This document shows, one piece after another, positions 9,655-19,639 of a stretch of DNA of 64,000 bases. Source of the stretch: Bactericera cockerelli (lineage: Eukaryota > Arthropoda > Insecta > Hemiptera > Triozidae). Both the position numbers and the translations under genes were made by a program. The stretch lies in contig CM044965.1 of the NCBI GenBank assembly GCA_024516035.1, positions 26,651,994 to 26,715,993 of the forward strand, read 5' to 3'. The notes under the pieces were generated by a model. It was given only the letters and a program-made list of their open reading frames with translations, made no database searches and had not been told where the DNA came from. Each line of letters starts with the position of its first letter. Within the stretch, counting starts at the first letter, position 1.

Positions 9655-9960
9655 ATCTTTTATTTATACTGCCCGACTAGGACTAATGACTCCCATTATT
9701 CCAGCAGTAAGTCCAAGACGTATTCATAGATTTATGATTAATAATATAATGATAATAAATCATTCGTTTTATTTTTCATATTTTTGTTTATATACAGAGG
9801 ACCCATCCTAAGCCATTTTTATTTGGCTTCTAAGATGTATTGTATTATGGAAAATCCCAAACAGGAGGTTAACTTGGCTTGTGCCGGCTGGGTTTCAAAC
9901 CCGCGACCTCCGATTAACACACAGACGGCTTGACCACAAAGCTACCGAAACAGACTACAT
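9655..9960 (-). mobile_element. SINE E
   Basis: Minus-strand copy with head GGTAGCTTTGTGGTCAAGCC, box B GGTTTGAAACCCAGCCGG and a body with TTGGGATTTTCC and CTTGGACTTACTGCTGGAAT. The body matches copies at 31925, 33360 and 46250. Confidence 0.75.
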
Positions 9961-10211
9961 ACATTTAAGATGAAATGCTTAGACTACCTACAACAAGAAA
10001 ATTAGATATATTTTGTCACTCATATGGAAGAATATGCACCTCTTAATAATATATGCATTAGGTACCCTTTATATTTTGATAACTTGTAAAACTATTTATA
10101 AGCATAATAGGGAACATTAGTATGGTTGTTTTCAATTGTAATTTTTGTAAACAATGTTGTGTTCTATAAAAAAAAAAAAAAAAAAAAAAAAAAACACAAA
10201 TTTCTTCCTAC

Positions 10212-10416
10212 CTGGATCGGAAGGGAGGCAGCCCGCTGATCATCTGGTAGACGATACACCCCAGGGCCCACAGGTCCGAGGCGGGCGAGGCAGTCTTCTC
10301 GGTGAGTAGCTCGGGCGACACGTACTGGGCGGTGCCCACGAAGCTGTAGCGGCGCCCACCGGGGGCGTCTCCGTTCTGACTGGGGGTGTGCTTGTTGTTG
10401 TGGGGAGTGGGGGCGT
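10212..10416 (-). CDS. Pdk1: Pdk1 exon 6: activation loop, P+1 loop and helix F
   Basis: The exon starts with the second half of an unusual Ser/Thr/Pro/Asn-rich activation-loop insert ([15 protein letters not shown]). It then reaches [20 protein letters not shown], in which the Ser before FVGTAQY corresponds to human Ser241, the trans-autophosphorylated residue needed for activity. SPE replaces APE as in the family. [21 protein letters not shown] follows (helix F, with the conserved Asp). Two bases (AC) complete a codon from exon 5 and the last two (AG) are completed by exon 7. Donor is CCAG|GTAGG, acceptor TTGCAG|AC. An A27 run lies 18 bp past the donor. Confidence 0.97.
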
Positions 10417-10504
10417 CTGCAAGAGAGAGGAGGCGGGAGGATTAGTACGGTTTTTTTCTCCATAGGACGCTTTAACACTGTGACTGCCAGGTCGTTCGCG
10501 CCGA

Positions 10505-10590
10505 TTCCTCTAGGTATTCATATGAATGTGTATAGCCCGTCGTGATATGACCATGTAGTTGAAAGCGACGTTAAACCAAAAAAATAAAAA
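10505..10590 (+). mobile_element. SINE core-tail fragment
   Basis: GTCGTGATATGACCATGTAG then TTGAAAGCGACGTTAAACCA with an A-rich end. This tail recurs at 14950, 18480, 34660, 36580 and 52180. Confidence 0.65.
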
Positions 10591-10811
10591 AAATAATAAT
10601 GTGTATAGGTTTATTCTTTTTAAGTAACAGAAGAGTGAATCAACGCTCTCGACGTTGTCTATCAGAGCAGGAAGTACCGGAAGGGAGGATCAAATATGGA
10701 CATGGTTAATACATGATAAGATGTGATTAACAGATAAGGTTTCGCCACAAAAACAAATAGGTGGTGCGATACGCTTGCCAAATTTAGTACGGTTTGAAAA
10801 CTCGTTAAAGT

Positions 10812-11055
10812 AATAATCCGTGTGGCGTAACGGTTGTGACTACTGCCCGTAGTCCAGAGATCCTGAGTTCGATTCCCGGTTGGAGCAGACTTTTCACACA
10901 GAAAAATTTGTTTTCTCCGAACACGTGAGGCTAGCATTTCCGGCCCTACCCAGCCTGGGTGAGGTTAATGTGAGTGGCTGGTACTATTCCCGACGCTCCA
11001 TTTGCCGGGAATAGATTGTCTGTGCCTATCTTACGGACAAAAAATTAATTAATAT
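10812..11055 (+). mobile_element. SINE C, internally deleted
   Basis: Head GTGGCGTAACGGTTGTGACT with box B GAGTTCGATTCCCGGTTGGA, then CCTACCCAGCCTGGGTGAGG. The central part is shorter than at 6407 and it ends TCTTACGGACAAAAAATTAA. Confidence 0.85.
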
Positions 11056-11374
11056 ACATAGTGGGATTTCCTCAGAGTCGGACTAACAACATTACCAATG
11101 ACGCTTTGAATAACATACCAGGAGTCAATTATTATTTTTTTTAACAAGGAAGAAATCATCTTAAAGAGAAATACCAAGCATCGCGTAGTGAACACTGAAA
11201 TTCCCCCATACAAAGTTATTTGCTAGGGGATTTCCAAACTGTCAAAAACAAAATAGAGACAATGCTGAAAATTTCCAGTGCCCAAGCACTTCAGTTAAGC
11301 AACTTATTATTTTGACATATGTATTTCATTTAAAATTTGTTTTTGTGCTCAAGCATTGTAACCTTATTAACGAC

Positions 11375-11590
11375 CAGTGGCGGGATTACCAGAGTAAAAA
11401 GAAATTCAGTAATGCTGTAATGCTGCGCTACCCATTAATAATTGTGAAGAGTCCTTGTGCTTCACCACAAATAAAATCATACATATTTTCCATGTATATT
11501 TTGTCTTTTTAATTTTTTTTATACTGTAAATATTGTATACTTTATCCTTCTAATAAAGCTTCATGTACTAATAATAATAATAATATAGTG
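11375..11590 (+). mobile_element. SINE G 3' portion with (AAT)n end
   Basis: CCAGTGGCGGGATTACCAGA to TGCTGCGCTACCCATTAATA and GTCCTTGTGCTTCACCAC matches the 3' body of the SINE at 63420-63715 (opposite strand). It ends in ATAATAATAATAAT at 11568-11585. Confidence 0.65.
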
Positions 11591-11654
11591 CTCTAGCCAG
11601 TGCTGTTGTAGCGGCATGAGCGACGCCGATGTAAAGCAACGTCGGCCATTGTTG

Positions 11655-11835
11655 TTGTTGTTGTTGTAGCCAGCTTGGCTACAGCTGGAGGGGTGAGTGA
11701 TGGTCTCCAGTCAACTTTTTTTCAAAGTTGGCTCGTCCTGAACCACATATTTCTATGTGCGATCAACCATCATGAGGACTTGGACTTTTCTTTATAAGCC
11801 ATTAAGCCCTTGGGAAACTACAAGCTAGACTGGTT
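11655..11835. repeat. Interspersed repeat with TAGCC/GGCTA hairpin
   Basis: Starts with a (GTT)n run and the hairpin TGTAGCCAGCTTGGCTACAG, then reaches GAGGACTTGGACTTTTC and CCCTTGGGAAACTAC. An internally deleted copy in the opposite orientation lies at 36005-36100. Confidence 0.65.
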
Positions 11836-11922
11836 TGTAAGGATTGGCTAGTCTGTTCTCTGTTTATAGTCCTCTAGCGTGACACTGGTCTTCTCCCTGT
11901 TTAACGTCCCCCGGCCAGACTA

Positions 11923-12162
<240 letters not shown>

Positions 12163-12174
12163 TTAATAGAGTTA

Positions 12175-12225
12175 GGCGTTGGTTGGGTGGAAGAGAATGC
12201 CCCAGGTAATCTAGATCTCACCTAG
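12175..12225 (+). repeat. SINE hairpin module, diverged
   Basis: GTTGGTTGGGTGGAAGAGAA then TGCCCCAGGTAATCTAG. The left half matches the module at 44127; the right half of the stem has decayed. Confidence 0.55.
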
Positions 12226-12245
12226 GGGACCAAATTATTATTCTT

Positions 12246-12470
12246 ATTTAGAGACGAGTGTTTCACAGTTTTAATTTCGTAGCCATGATACAGCAGCTAC
12301 TGTAGACGCTTGTGGTCTGTGTTGTAGCTTGCCCATCCCGTAGTATGCCGTCTCTCTGATGGGCGAGAAGTGACTTTCCCATTTAGGTGCTGGATTAACA
12401 CGAGCGCACCGGAAAGTATCCCTTACAAACAACTGTATCCAAATTTAGAATACAAATTTTTCGTCGACTC
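12246..12470 (-). mobile_element. SINE F 3' portion
   Basis: Minus strand matches the body of the SINE at 46793: ATTTGGATACAGTTGTTTGT, CCAGCACCTAAATGGGAAAG, GGGCAAGCTACAACACAGAC and a GTGAAACACTCGTC end. Head absent. Confidence 0.75.
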
Positions 12471-12480
12471 TAAATAGGTA

Positions 12481-12770
12481 CCTTTAATTGTAGGTAGAAA
12501 CCTGTAACTATAGGCAGGTCCCTGTAACTATAGTTAGGTACCTGTAACTATAGGCAGGTCCCTGTAACTATAGGCAGGTCCCTGTAACTATAGGTAGGTA
12601 CCTGTAACTATAGGTAGGTCCCTGTAACTATAGGCAGATCCCTGTAACTATAGTTAGGTACCTGTAACTATAGGCAGATCCCTGTAACTATAGGCAGATC
12701 CCTGTAACTATAGGCAGGTCCCTGTAACTATAGAAAGGTCGCTGTAACTATAGGTAGGTACCTTTATATT
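12481..12770. repeat. 20-bp minisatellite, about 14 units
   Basis: Units of exactly 20 bp (type CCTGTAACTATAGGCAGGTC, alternating with a GTTAGGTA ending) run from 12481 to 12760 plus a partial. No length change occurs within the array. It is in intron 4, about 340 bp from the exon 5 acceptor. Confidence 0.95.
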
Positions 12771-13002
12771 TATCCTATAAAATATTTAAGACCTGTTTGA
12801 CTGCTGGAGTATAGGGACTTTTCAGTCTTACCTCGGCAGTATAAACAAGGTATGTTCTATTCTATTAGTATTATAATTATTATTATTAAACATGTTGGAT
12901 CAAGTTTTATTTACAATAAGTGCATAGAATATTTACGTAGAAATTGAAATAAAACAAAAGTTGATTCTATAATTTTATATATATTTTTTTTTTTAATCTC
13001 AC

Positions 13003-13263
13003 CTGAATAGAATCTCGTGCACTCGACGTCGAAGCTGCCCACCTTGTTGATGTACGGAAGGAGCTCGCCGTTCTTGGCGTACGTCAGCACGAAGTAGAGG
13101 CGGTCCAGGTCCTGGAAGGTCGAGGAGAGCTTGAGGAACAGGTTGGAGCCGGGGCGGCTTGTGTAGAAAGAGGCGTGGGTCAGAATGTTGAGGACGTCCT
13201 TCTCTCGCTTCACCTGCTCGGTCTTGCGCTCGCGGATCAGCTGCCGCTTGTCGCACACTTTGA
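13003..13263 (-). CDS. Pdk1: Pdk1 exon 4: kinase N-lobe, helix C and hinge
   Basis: Completes the ATP-anchoring Lys (Y-A-I-K, codon split with exon 3) and continues [20 protein letters not shown]. The Glu of KREKDV corresponds to the helix C Glu, and the Lys and Ile of DKRQLI fit the PIF-pocket positions 115 and 119 of human PDPK1. [20 protein letters not shown] gives strand 5 and the hinge, then [14 protein letters not shown] roughly ten-residue insert (YTSRPGSN region) sits between helix C and strand 4. Acceptor TTCCAG|TCAAAG, donor TTCAG|GTGAGA. Three further copies of the first 43 nt of this exon lie upstream in the intron. Confidence 0.97.
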
Positions 13264-13830
13264 CTGGAAGAGGAGGGACAGACAGACAGGGACGCAAAGG
13301 GTTAATATAATTCAAAAGTGCGTCAAAAAGGGTGAATTTGTATGTATATTTGACTGGAAGAGAGACTGTCTTGCGCTCGCGGATCAGCTGGCGCTTGTCG
13401 CACACTTTGACTGGAGGAGGAGGGACAGACAGACAGACAGGGACGCAAAGGGTTAAAAATTGTATATTTCAAAAGTGCGTCAAAAAGGGTTTGTTTGTGT
13501 TTATATTTGACTGGAAGAGCGACTGTCTTGCGCTCGCGGATCAGCTGTCGCTTGTCGCACACTTTGACTGGAGGAGGAGGGAGACAGGGACGCAAAGGGT
13601 TAAAATATCATTCAAAAGTGCGTCCAAAAAGGGTGAATTTGTATATATATTTGACTGGAAGAGAGATTGTCTTGCGCTCGCGAATCAGCTGCCGCTTGTC
13701 GCACACTTTGACTGGAGGAAGAGGAGGGACAGACAGACAGGGACGCAAAGGGTTAAAAATTGTATAATTCAAAAGTGCGTCAAAAAGGGTTTGTTTGTGT
13801 TTATATTTGACTGGGGAGAGAGACACTAAG
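13264..13830 (-). repeat. Tandem array copying the exon 4 acceptor and exon head
   Basis: Units of 147, 157 and 144 bp each hold a copy of the first 43 nt of exon 4 (13368-13410, 13525-13567, 13669-13711), its CCAG|TCAAAG acceptor and pyrimidine tract, and TTAACCCTTTGCGTCCC. Each unit also carries a second acceptor-like CTTCCAG|TCAAATA. Copies differ by few substitutions, so the expansion looks fairly recent. Confidence 0.95.
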
Positions 13831-13944
13831 GGTTAAAAGAAAAACTTCATTTCAACTTACTGCCGCGCCGTCTCTTTTTGCTTTCTTTTTGTATAGGGCG
13901 TCTTTCAAAAGTCACGATAACACCTCTTAATAATTAATTATTAT

Positions 13945-14040
13945 TTATATATATAATAATAATAATAACTCTTTATTGACAAGAATAATATTGACAAAGG
14001 GCGTGATTATTGCCTGAGGCAATCTCTGCCATCAAACCCA
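13945..14040 (-). mobile_element. SINE 3' end: hairpin module plus (AAT)n tail
   Basis: On the minus strand GATGGCAGAGATTGCCTCAG, GCAATAATCACGCCC and a tail ending in repeated ATT. The stem is ATTGCC/GGCAAT. Confidence 0.65.
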
Positions 14041-14372
14041 TATACACCTATTTATAATTGATTTATCAAGCTCGCCGGGAGGCGAGCGCTCGTCAAGTAG
14101 CACTCGTCAACAGGCCTATATTATTATTAAATACACCAATTGTTATTGATTTATTTATCTATTCATACACCATTATCATTGATTATTCACAGGACGATGT
14201 AAACAACCAATTAATGAAGAATAAGCCATTGTTCATCTTATCTGCCGATAAACAGCAAATAAATAGTGTAATTATCTGCGATAATTATTATGACGGGTTA
14301 GTTATCTAATCGGTTTGCTAATTGGCGACTAAGTAAGAAAAACAACTTCAGAGTTGACCGGAGGCGATACTA

Positions 14373-14505
14373 CTTGGGTTGGGTGGAAGAGTTTGCCAAA
14401 GGCGATAATCCCGCCCTTTAGTCAGGACATGTAACGACATTTGTGTGTATATTACTTCCGAAAATTTCTAACATAAGAAATCGGAAGTATTGTGTTGCTT
14501 TTTGT
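14373..14505 (+). mobile_element. Hairpin module followed by family K hairpin
   Basis: GGTTGGGTGGAAGAGTTTGC, CAAAGGCGATAATCCCGCCC, then TTACTTCCG..AAGAAATCGGAAGTATTGTG about 40 bp later. The same order occurs at 44127-44260. Confidence 0.65.
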
Positions 14506-14624
14506 TTTATTTATTTTTCCTCAATATTGTTTCCAATTTTGTATATTACTTTGTAATTATCTGTTTGTATACTATGTATGTCCTTATTAATAAAGACTAA
14601 AATAATAATAATAATAATACTTAC

Positions 14625-14667
14625 TTGCATACTCTTTGCTCGTGTGAATGTCTTTGGCCAAATAAAC
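14625..14667 (-). CDS. Pdk1: Pdk1 exon 3: micro-exon for strands 2-3
   Basis: A 43-nt exon encoding VYLAKDIHTSKEYA plus the first base of the Ile codon before the ATP-anchoring Lys (human VVLARELATSREYAIK). The acceptor is TTTCAG|GTTTAT, the donor GCAA|GTAAGT. It is phase 0 at its start, joining the GSFST end of exon 2, and phase 1 at its end, joining TC-AAA of exon 4. Recognition rests on both junctions reading through the conserved glycine-rich-loop to VAIK segment. Confidence 0.95.
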
Positions 14668-14854
14668 CTGAAATTAGACACAAAAAAAAACGAATAAATA
14701 AATAAACTGATGAAGAAAATCATGACATAGACAGTACCATCGAACAGGATATGTGAGAACTATTTATTTCCAGGTCAAATTTAACTCTCCTTTTAAGGGA
14801 AGATAAGCTCTTTATAAGAGAAATCCGGATATAAGAGAAGATATTTCTAATCCT

Positions 14855-15010
14855 CGTGATGCTGGCTATTCCCAGCCCCACTCAGGCTGGGTGAGGTTAA
14901 CGTGGATAACTGGTTTGTGAGTTTTCCAGTGAATAGACGGTAAAATTTCCGCCGTGATATGACCAATTGACCATGTAGTTGAGAGCGACGTTGAACCAAA
15001 ACAAAAACCA
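14855..15010 (+). mobile_element. SINE core fragment
   Basis: GTGATGCTGGCTATTCCCAG, CACTCAGGCTGGGTGAGGTT and GCGACGTTGAACCAAAACAA. The tRNA-like head is not clear. A pogo-like remnant (TATAAGAGAAATCCGGATAT) lies just before it at 14812-14850. Confidence 0.65.
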
Positions 15011-15351
15011 AAAATCAGCCATTTATCATAACCTGGTCAAATTTCAAAGAGACTGATTACACTGTCTGGTTACTGCTGGTAGAAAGCAGTCCACGGGTTA
15101 TTTTTGTCTCCATCACGTGGCTGCCTGGCTGATTGGTTACATTAAAATGTCTATTTTTAGCTGTGTTTTTTCTCTCTCAATAAGGTCCTTATCAAAATCA
15201 TGTTTTAACTGTTTTGTTTTTTTTTATCAAAAATAATATTATTTACCTATGTTAAGTATGCAGGCTGTAAGTATAAAATGGCTACATCTGATAAAAATAT
15301 TAATTAGTTTTCGTCATACGATTAATAACAATCGAAATAATGATAAAACCC

Positions 15352-15570
15352 ATGCATAGGTAGTCAAGGTGGTTAAGGCGCTAGACTGGGAATCCAGGTA
15401 GCGTAGGAATCCGTTGGTTCGAATCCCACCCAATGCATGAATTTTTCCTCGTTAATTTGAGTTTATGACCACATAATAATAAGACTCTGAGGGTAGTAAA
15501 TGCTTTGAGCATTAACCTGGCCTGATGGTTACCTTTCGCTAAAGACTGTTGTTATTACTTCATATTATTA
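15352..15570 (+). mobile_element. SINE A
   Basis: Head GGTAGTCAAGGTGGTTAAGG, a GGAATCCAG anticodon-arm region, box B GTTGGTTCGAATCCCACCCA, then ATAATAATAAGACTCTGAGG, hairpin AATGCTTTGAGCATT and a (GTT)n end. The long variable-arm-like part suggests a type II (Leu/Ser-like) tRNA ancestor. Confidence 0.88.
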
Positions 15571-15574
15571 AAAC

Positions 15575-16050
15575 ATATTCCTTCTACTTTTTAAATGAAA
15601 ACTTCTATTTCCGCTTGTCATATTACTTTCGAGTATTTCTATGAATATCGGGAGTAGGGTTAGTTTTCGTATTATTATTAAATAACTATGTAGGTTGTAC
15701 GTATAGTATGGCTACATCTGATAAAAATGTAAATTAATTTTCTTTGTAGCAGGCAGAGAGTTCACTTTAAAACTCTTAATTACTCTGAATTGTTTGTTGG
15801 TTTCTGAGGTGAATGAATCACTGGAAAGCAATTCACCAGGCATTTGTCTTATGTAATCTCCAGACAGTTTCCAGTCAGACTGAGAAACAGAGCAGACAAC
15901 GCACGTGGCAACTGGTGGCTTTCTACGCCAGAGGTCCTGGGTTCAGATTGAAAATTTACATAAAATTGATAAAATGTAGAGGAGAAACTTCGGAAAGTTG
16001 CAGCCTTACAGGCACCTGACAACATTTTGGCAGTTTTTTTTTTTTACATA
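15575..16050. other. Intron 2 stretch without recognised content
   Basis: AT-rich sequence; part of 15690-15740 repeats wording found at 15260-15310 (GGCTACATCTGATAAAAATR). A 68-codon open frame at 15813 has no recognisable domain and no splice context. Confidence 0.45.
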
Positions 16051-16054
16051 ATAA

Positions 16055-16258
16055 TAATAACTAATAACACTCTTAAGTGGAAGGAAACCACCAGGCGAGG
16101 TTAATGCTCAAAGCATTTTCTACCACCTAACTTCAGAATCTTATTATTATTTGGTCACACACTCAAATAAATGAAGAAAATCATGCACTGGGTGGGATTC
16201 GAACCAAGGATCAATACGCTACCTGGATTACCAAACAAGCGCGTTACCACTTGACTAC
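16055..16258 (-). mobile_element. SINE A
   Basis: Minus-strand copy with head GTAGTCAAGTGGTAACGCGC, box B GGTTCGAATCCCACCCAGTG and hairpin AATGCTTTGAGCATT, ending near CCACTTAAGAGTGTT. Confidence 0.85.
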
Positions 16259-16300
16259 AGTGCAACTCAAATGATTTGACGATGATTTTAACACACTTAA

Positions 16301-16872
16301 CCTAGCACTCCCAAGCTTTGTTAGTAACAGATACTCCCAAGGGGGGCACAAAGTACCCACATAGAAAATAAATAAAATCTTGATTTATTTAAAAGTTTCA
16401 ATTGTTTCTCTTTATTTATGAATAATGAAAATAAATCAGGTTTTTACACTTTCTTTTACTAATTTCTTAATTTGAGGCCAATTTAACGGCTTTTCCTATT
16501 TATCAATTCTGAACAAATGAAATCACAAATTCTGAACAAATGGTTTTTACACTTCTTATTTACTTATTTCTAAACTTTGAGTAATTTCTCTGTAGTAGTA
16601 ATTGTTTGAGCCGACCTCCGTGTCTAGTGGTTAGCATGCTTGACTACTGACTCGTAGGTTGCGGGTTCGAATCCCGGCCGAGCGATTTGGTCGGACAATT
16701 CTGACAAACATGAAAAAATCACGTTGTCGTTTGAAAAAAACTACACTAGAATATGAAAAACAATATTCTGACAATTACATGAAATTTCAGCCAAATTGGT
16801 ATTGTATTATCAAAGTTACGAGCATTTTTTCTAGGTGTGGGTACTTTGTGCCCCCCCCTTGGGATGCTAGGG
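16301..16872. mobile_element. piggyBac-like MITE with TTAA target duplication
   Basis: Flanked by TTAA at 16297-16300 and 16873-16876. The left end CCTAGCACTCCCAAG and a subterminal GGGGGGCACAAAGTACCCAC mirror the right end, which reads on the minus strand CCCTAGCATCCCAAGGGGGG then GCACAAAGTACCCACACC. TTAA targets and CCYT ends are hallmarks of piggyBac. There is no transposase; a SINE D sits inside. Confidence 0.8.
16611..16695 (+). mobile_element. SINE D head nested in the piggyBac-like MITE
   Basis: GCCGACCTCCGTGTCTAGTG, GTTAGCATGCTTGACTACTG and box B GCGGGTTCGAATCCCGGCCG. It matches the head of the copy at 28451. The 3' limit is unclear. Confidence 0.75.
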
Positions 16873-16994
16873 TTAAACTGACTTTATTACATCTTGTTTT
16901 TTATAACCGATGTATATTTATGTAACCTCAATAAAGAGTGAAATATTAATAAAATAATTTATATCATTATATCCTAGCCATGCCTCGCACTCAC

Positions 16995-17190
16995 CGTGGA
17001 AAAGCTACCTCTCCGATGACCTTGCCGAAGATGAAATCGTTGGGCGTCTTCTTTGCCGGCACGCTGGTGGCGGGGCGTCCTGCACGTCAGGGGCCCCCCA
17101 GTGGTGGTGGTGGTGGTGGTGCCGTTCAGCTTCTTGCCTCGAGGGTGCCATGGGCGCCATTGCGGTCGCCACAGGTAGGGCCGACACTTT
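16995..17190 (-). CDS. Pdk1: Pdk1 exon 2: start of kinase domain and glycine-rich loop, frame broken
   Basis: The 3' half reads KKTPNDFIFGKVIGE then, after a one-base shift, SFST at the donor TCCACG|GTGAGT; this is the PDPK1 glycine-rich loop (GEGSFSTV). A base appears to be missing near 17008-17010. The 5' half is open in another frame from the acceptor CCCCAG|AAAGTG: KVSALPVATAMAPMAPSRQE, seven His codons, then WGAPDVQDAPPP. A second one-base change near 17066-17075 is needed to join the halves. The exon is 196 nt; two extra bases give 198, which fits phase 0 at both ends. Assembly error is likelier than a dead gene, because all other exons are intact. Confidence 0.85.
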
Positions 17191-17272
17191 CTGGGGGCAC
17201 AAGAGAGATGGTTTCATTGTTAGAAAGGGAAGGTGGGGGGCACAAGAGAGATGTTTTCATTGTTAGAAAGGG
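17191..17272 (-). repeat. Tandem duplication of the exon 2 acceptor tract
   Basis: A 41-42-bp unit (minus strand CCCTTTCTAACAATGAAA then CATCTCTCTTGTGCCCCC) occurs twice. The copy beside the exon ends CCAG; the outer copy ends CCACC and lacks the AG. Confidence 0.88.
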
Positions 17273-17462
17273 AAATACTATACTTCATAGGTGTGGCCTT
17301 AGTGTGGGATGTCGACAGCCAAAGAAACTAGCATAAGTTCAGTTAAAATATTATGAATTATGTCAACTGTCATTGGTATATATATTTGAACCATTTACTT
17401 GTCATGTATTAAAAAAAAAAAAAAAGTATCGATTGTCTGTTCAACAAGTCCTTCATAAATTT

Positions 17463-17560
17463 CAGGCCCAACTCAGGCTGGATGAGGTTATTTTGGGAAA
17501 CATGTTTGTAAGTTTCCAGCGAATGGAGGTTAAAACTACCGTCCCGAATGATCTGTAAGT
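17463..17560 (+). mobile_element. SINE core fragment
   Basis: GGCCCAACTCAGGCTGGATG, AGTTTCCAGCGAATGGAGGT, as in the SINE C core. Head absent. Confidence 0.6.
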
Positions 17561-18710
17561 TAGGAACGTTACGAATCTTTTTTTTAAATAAAAATTATAC
17601 CTTCTGTATTAAATTTCTGGGAATTTTAAACACATAAAATTGACACTAAAACGTTTTAAGTATGTACAGTATTTCTAGATACAATTTTTTGAACAATAAA
17701 ATATAATGATCTAATTCTCATAAGCTTTTTACCCTACTTCCGAAAAACAACTCCTAGAAGGAGATTGAAACAATATCCTAAGTAGAGACAGTTTTATAAC
17801 GTCCCAAAATTTATGACCGACCTCCTCTGAAGCCATCACTGGAATTCTGGAGAACCGTCCAATAATTCTGTGAGACTTCCAGGAACACATCACAGGTAAG
17901 CAAATCAGAGGAGGAATCATTTGTTTTAATTTTCTAAACTACTAAAAATCGATAACTTGTAAATCTTAGAGTTTTTTGTTTTCTTTTTTTTTCATCTTGT
18001 ATTGTTACAGTATTTAGTTTTTTTCTCAAGCCATTAGGTTTACTACCGTATTCGAAAGTCCTTCGGCGCGACAAAAATGGATTTCATTTATTTTCAGGCA
18101 CCTATTAAATTTAGGTATTAAATTTTAGGTGCCTATTAAATTAAGTTGAATTCGTTTCGGAGTTTCGGGACATTTTTTTCTTCAAAAGGAGACGTGAAAG
18201 TCATTAAAAAAACAAGAGATGATCACTAACAGGGGTATTAGGTACTTCATAAAGAGGCCGTTAATTTTTAATGGATATACATGTTTTAATGGGGTCATTA
18301 TATTCATGAAGATTGAGGAAAAGAAGATCAAATGAAAAGGACATAATAATATTGATAAGAATTATATATAAAAAATAATGATAAGTTAAAATTTTTTGGG
18401 GAATGGACATGTTCATAAAAAAAAACAAACAAATTAAAATAATAATAATATTATAGTATCTATAATCAATAATTTGTTATATGACCATGCAGTTCAAAGC
18501 GACGTTAAACCCAAATTAAAGAAAATAATTAATAATAATAATAGGTAGTATTATTATCTAAGTTCCCTTCATTACATAACCTATGTATTCATGTTTAATT
18601 TTGTATATTAATTATACGGGTCAAATTATATACAATTACATTACATTATAATAACCTGATTAGGATGAGAGTCCCATTATTCAACTACATAGTGGTTTTG
18701 ATGCTATTGT

Positions 18711-18893
18711 TGTATGGTCAGAGACTCAAATGAATGAAGAAAAATGAAAACTCCATTCGTAAAATTATTTTATACAAATAAAAATTCTATTCTGAATGAA
18801 AAAAAAAATGCATTGAGTGGGATTCGAACCAACGGAGTCCCACACTCCTGGATCACCAGACTAGCGCCTTAACCACTATGACCATCAGTACAA
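18711..18893 (-). mobile_element. SINE A, with internal insertion
   Basis: Head on the minus strand with box B GTTGGTTCGAATCCCACTCA and the GTTTGAGTC-type body, interrupted by about 60 bp of AT-rich sequence. A core tail fragment (GCAGTTCAAAGCGACGTTAA) lies at 18488-18510. Confidence 0.7.
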
Positions 18894-18894
18894 A

Positions 18895-19635
18895 AAGCTC
18901 GAACAGAAAACCTGAGAAAATTCAACCTGGCAAAAATAAGTGAACAAAAAACAACCAAAAACTTACATCTTTCACACACATGATGACGTGTCTTTATAAA
19001 GTTTAGATTCCGAAAAATAAATCTCTCCAAATATTGAATTAGTACAAAAAATGGATTTCAAACTTCGAAACTTTGAATGTCACTTTTTTATCACTTCAAA
19101 GACGAATACAAATAATATTTATTTTTTGAATTCACAAATGATTTTTGAATTTTCGCCCACAATTAATTTTATTAGGTAGTTGATAGATTTCAAAGATTTA
19201 GTGCATGAATTTATCACCATTTATTTTTTACAAATATTAACTGTTCCATTGTCACCTTTGGAAGTACAAACTTTATTATTATTATTTTTCAAGTGAACGT
19301 GTACTTTCAAATAACCTCCTCACAATAAAATTTCATTTATTTTAAAAAACCACTATGATCAATCAAAGTTTATTTAATAATATTATTCTTGTTAAAAGTA
19401 AAAAATAATAATATGAAACAACTTCTAAATATGACAAAAAAATCGCACACAAAACGTTCGTCTTTTTTAACACTTTAGATCTTTAGAATATCAAAACAAC
19501 ATTTTCTTTTCTTTTTTTTAACAACGTTCAATAAATAATCGCACTCATTATTTAGTGATTTTCTTTCTTTTTTAACCTTTTCTTAGTTAACTAAATGGAC
19601 AATTCAAGGTAAAATAAGATCAGAAGAAAAAATCA
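18895..19635. other. AT-rich intron 1 stretch, nothing recognised
   Basis: No exon, SINE head or inverted-repeat element seen on either strand. Confidence 0.5.
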
Positions 19636-19639
19636 ACAA

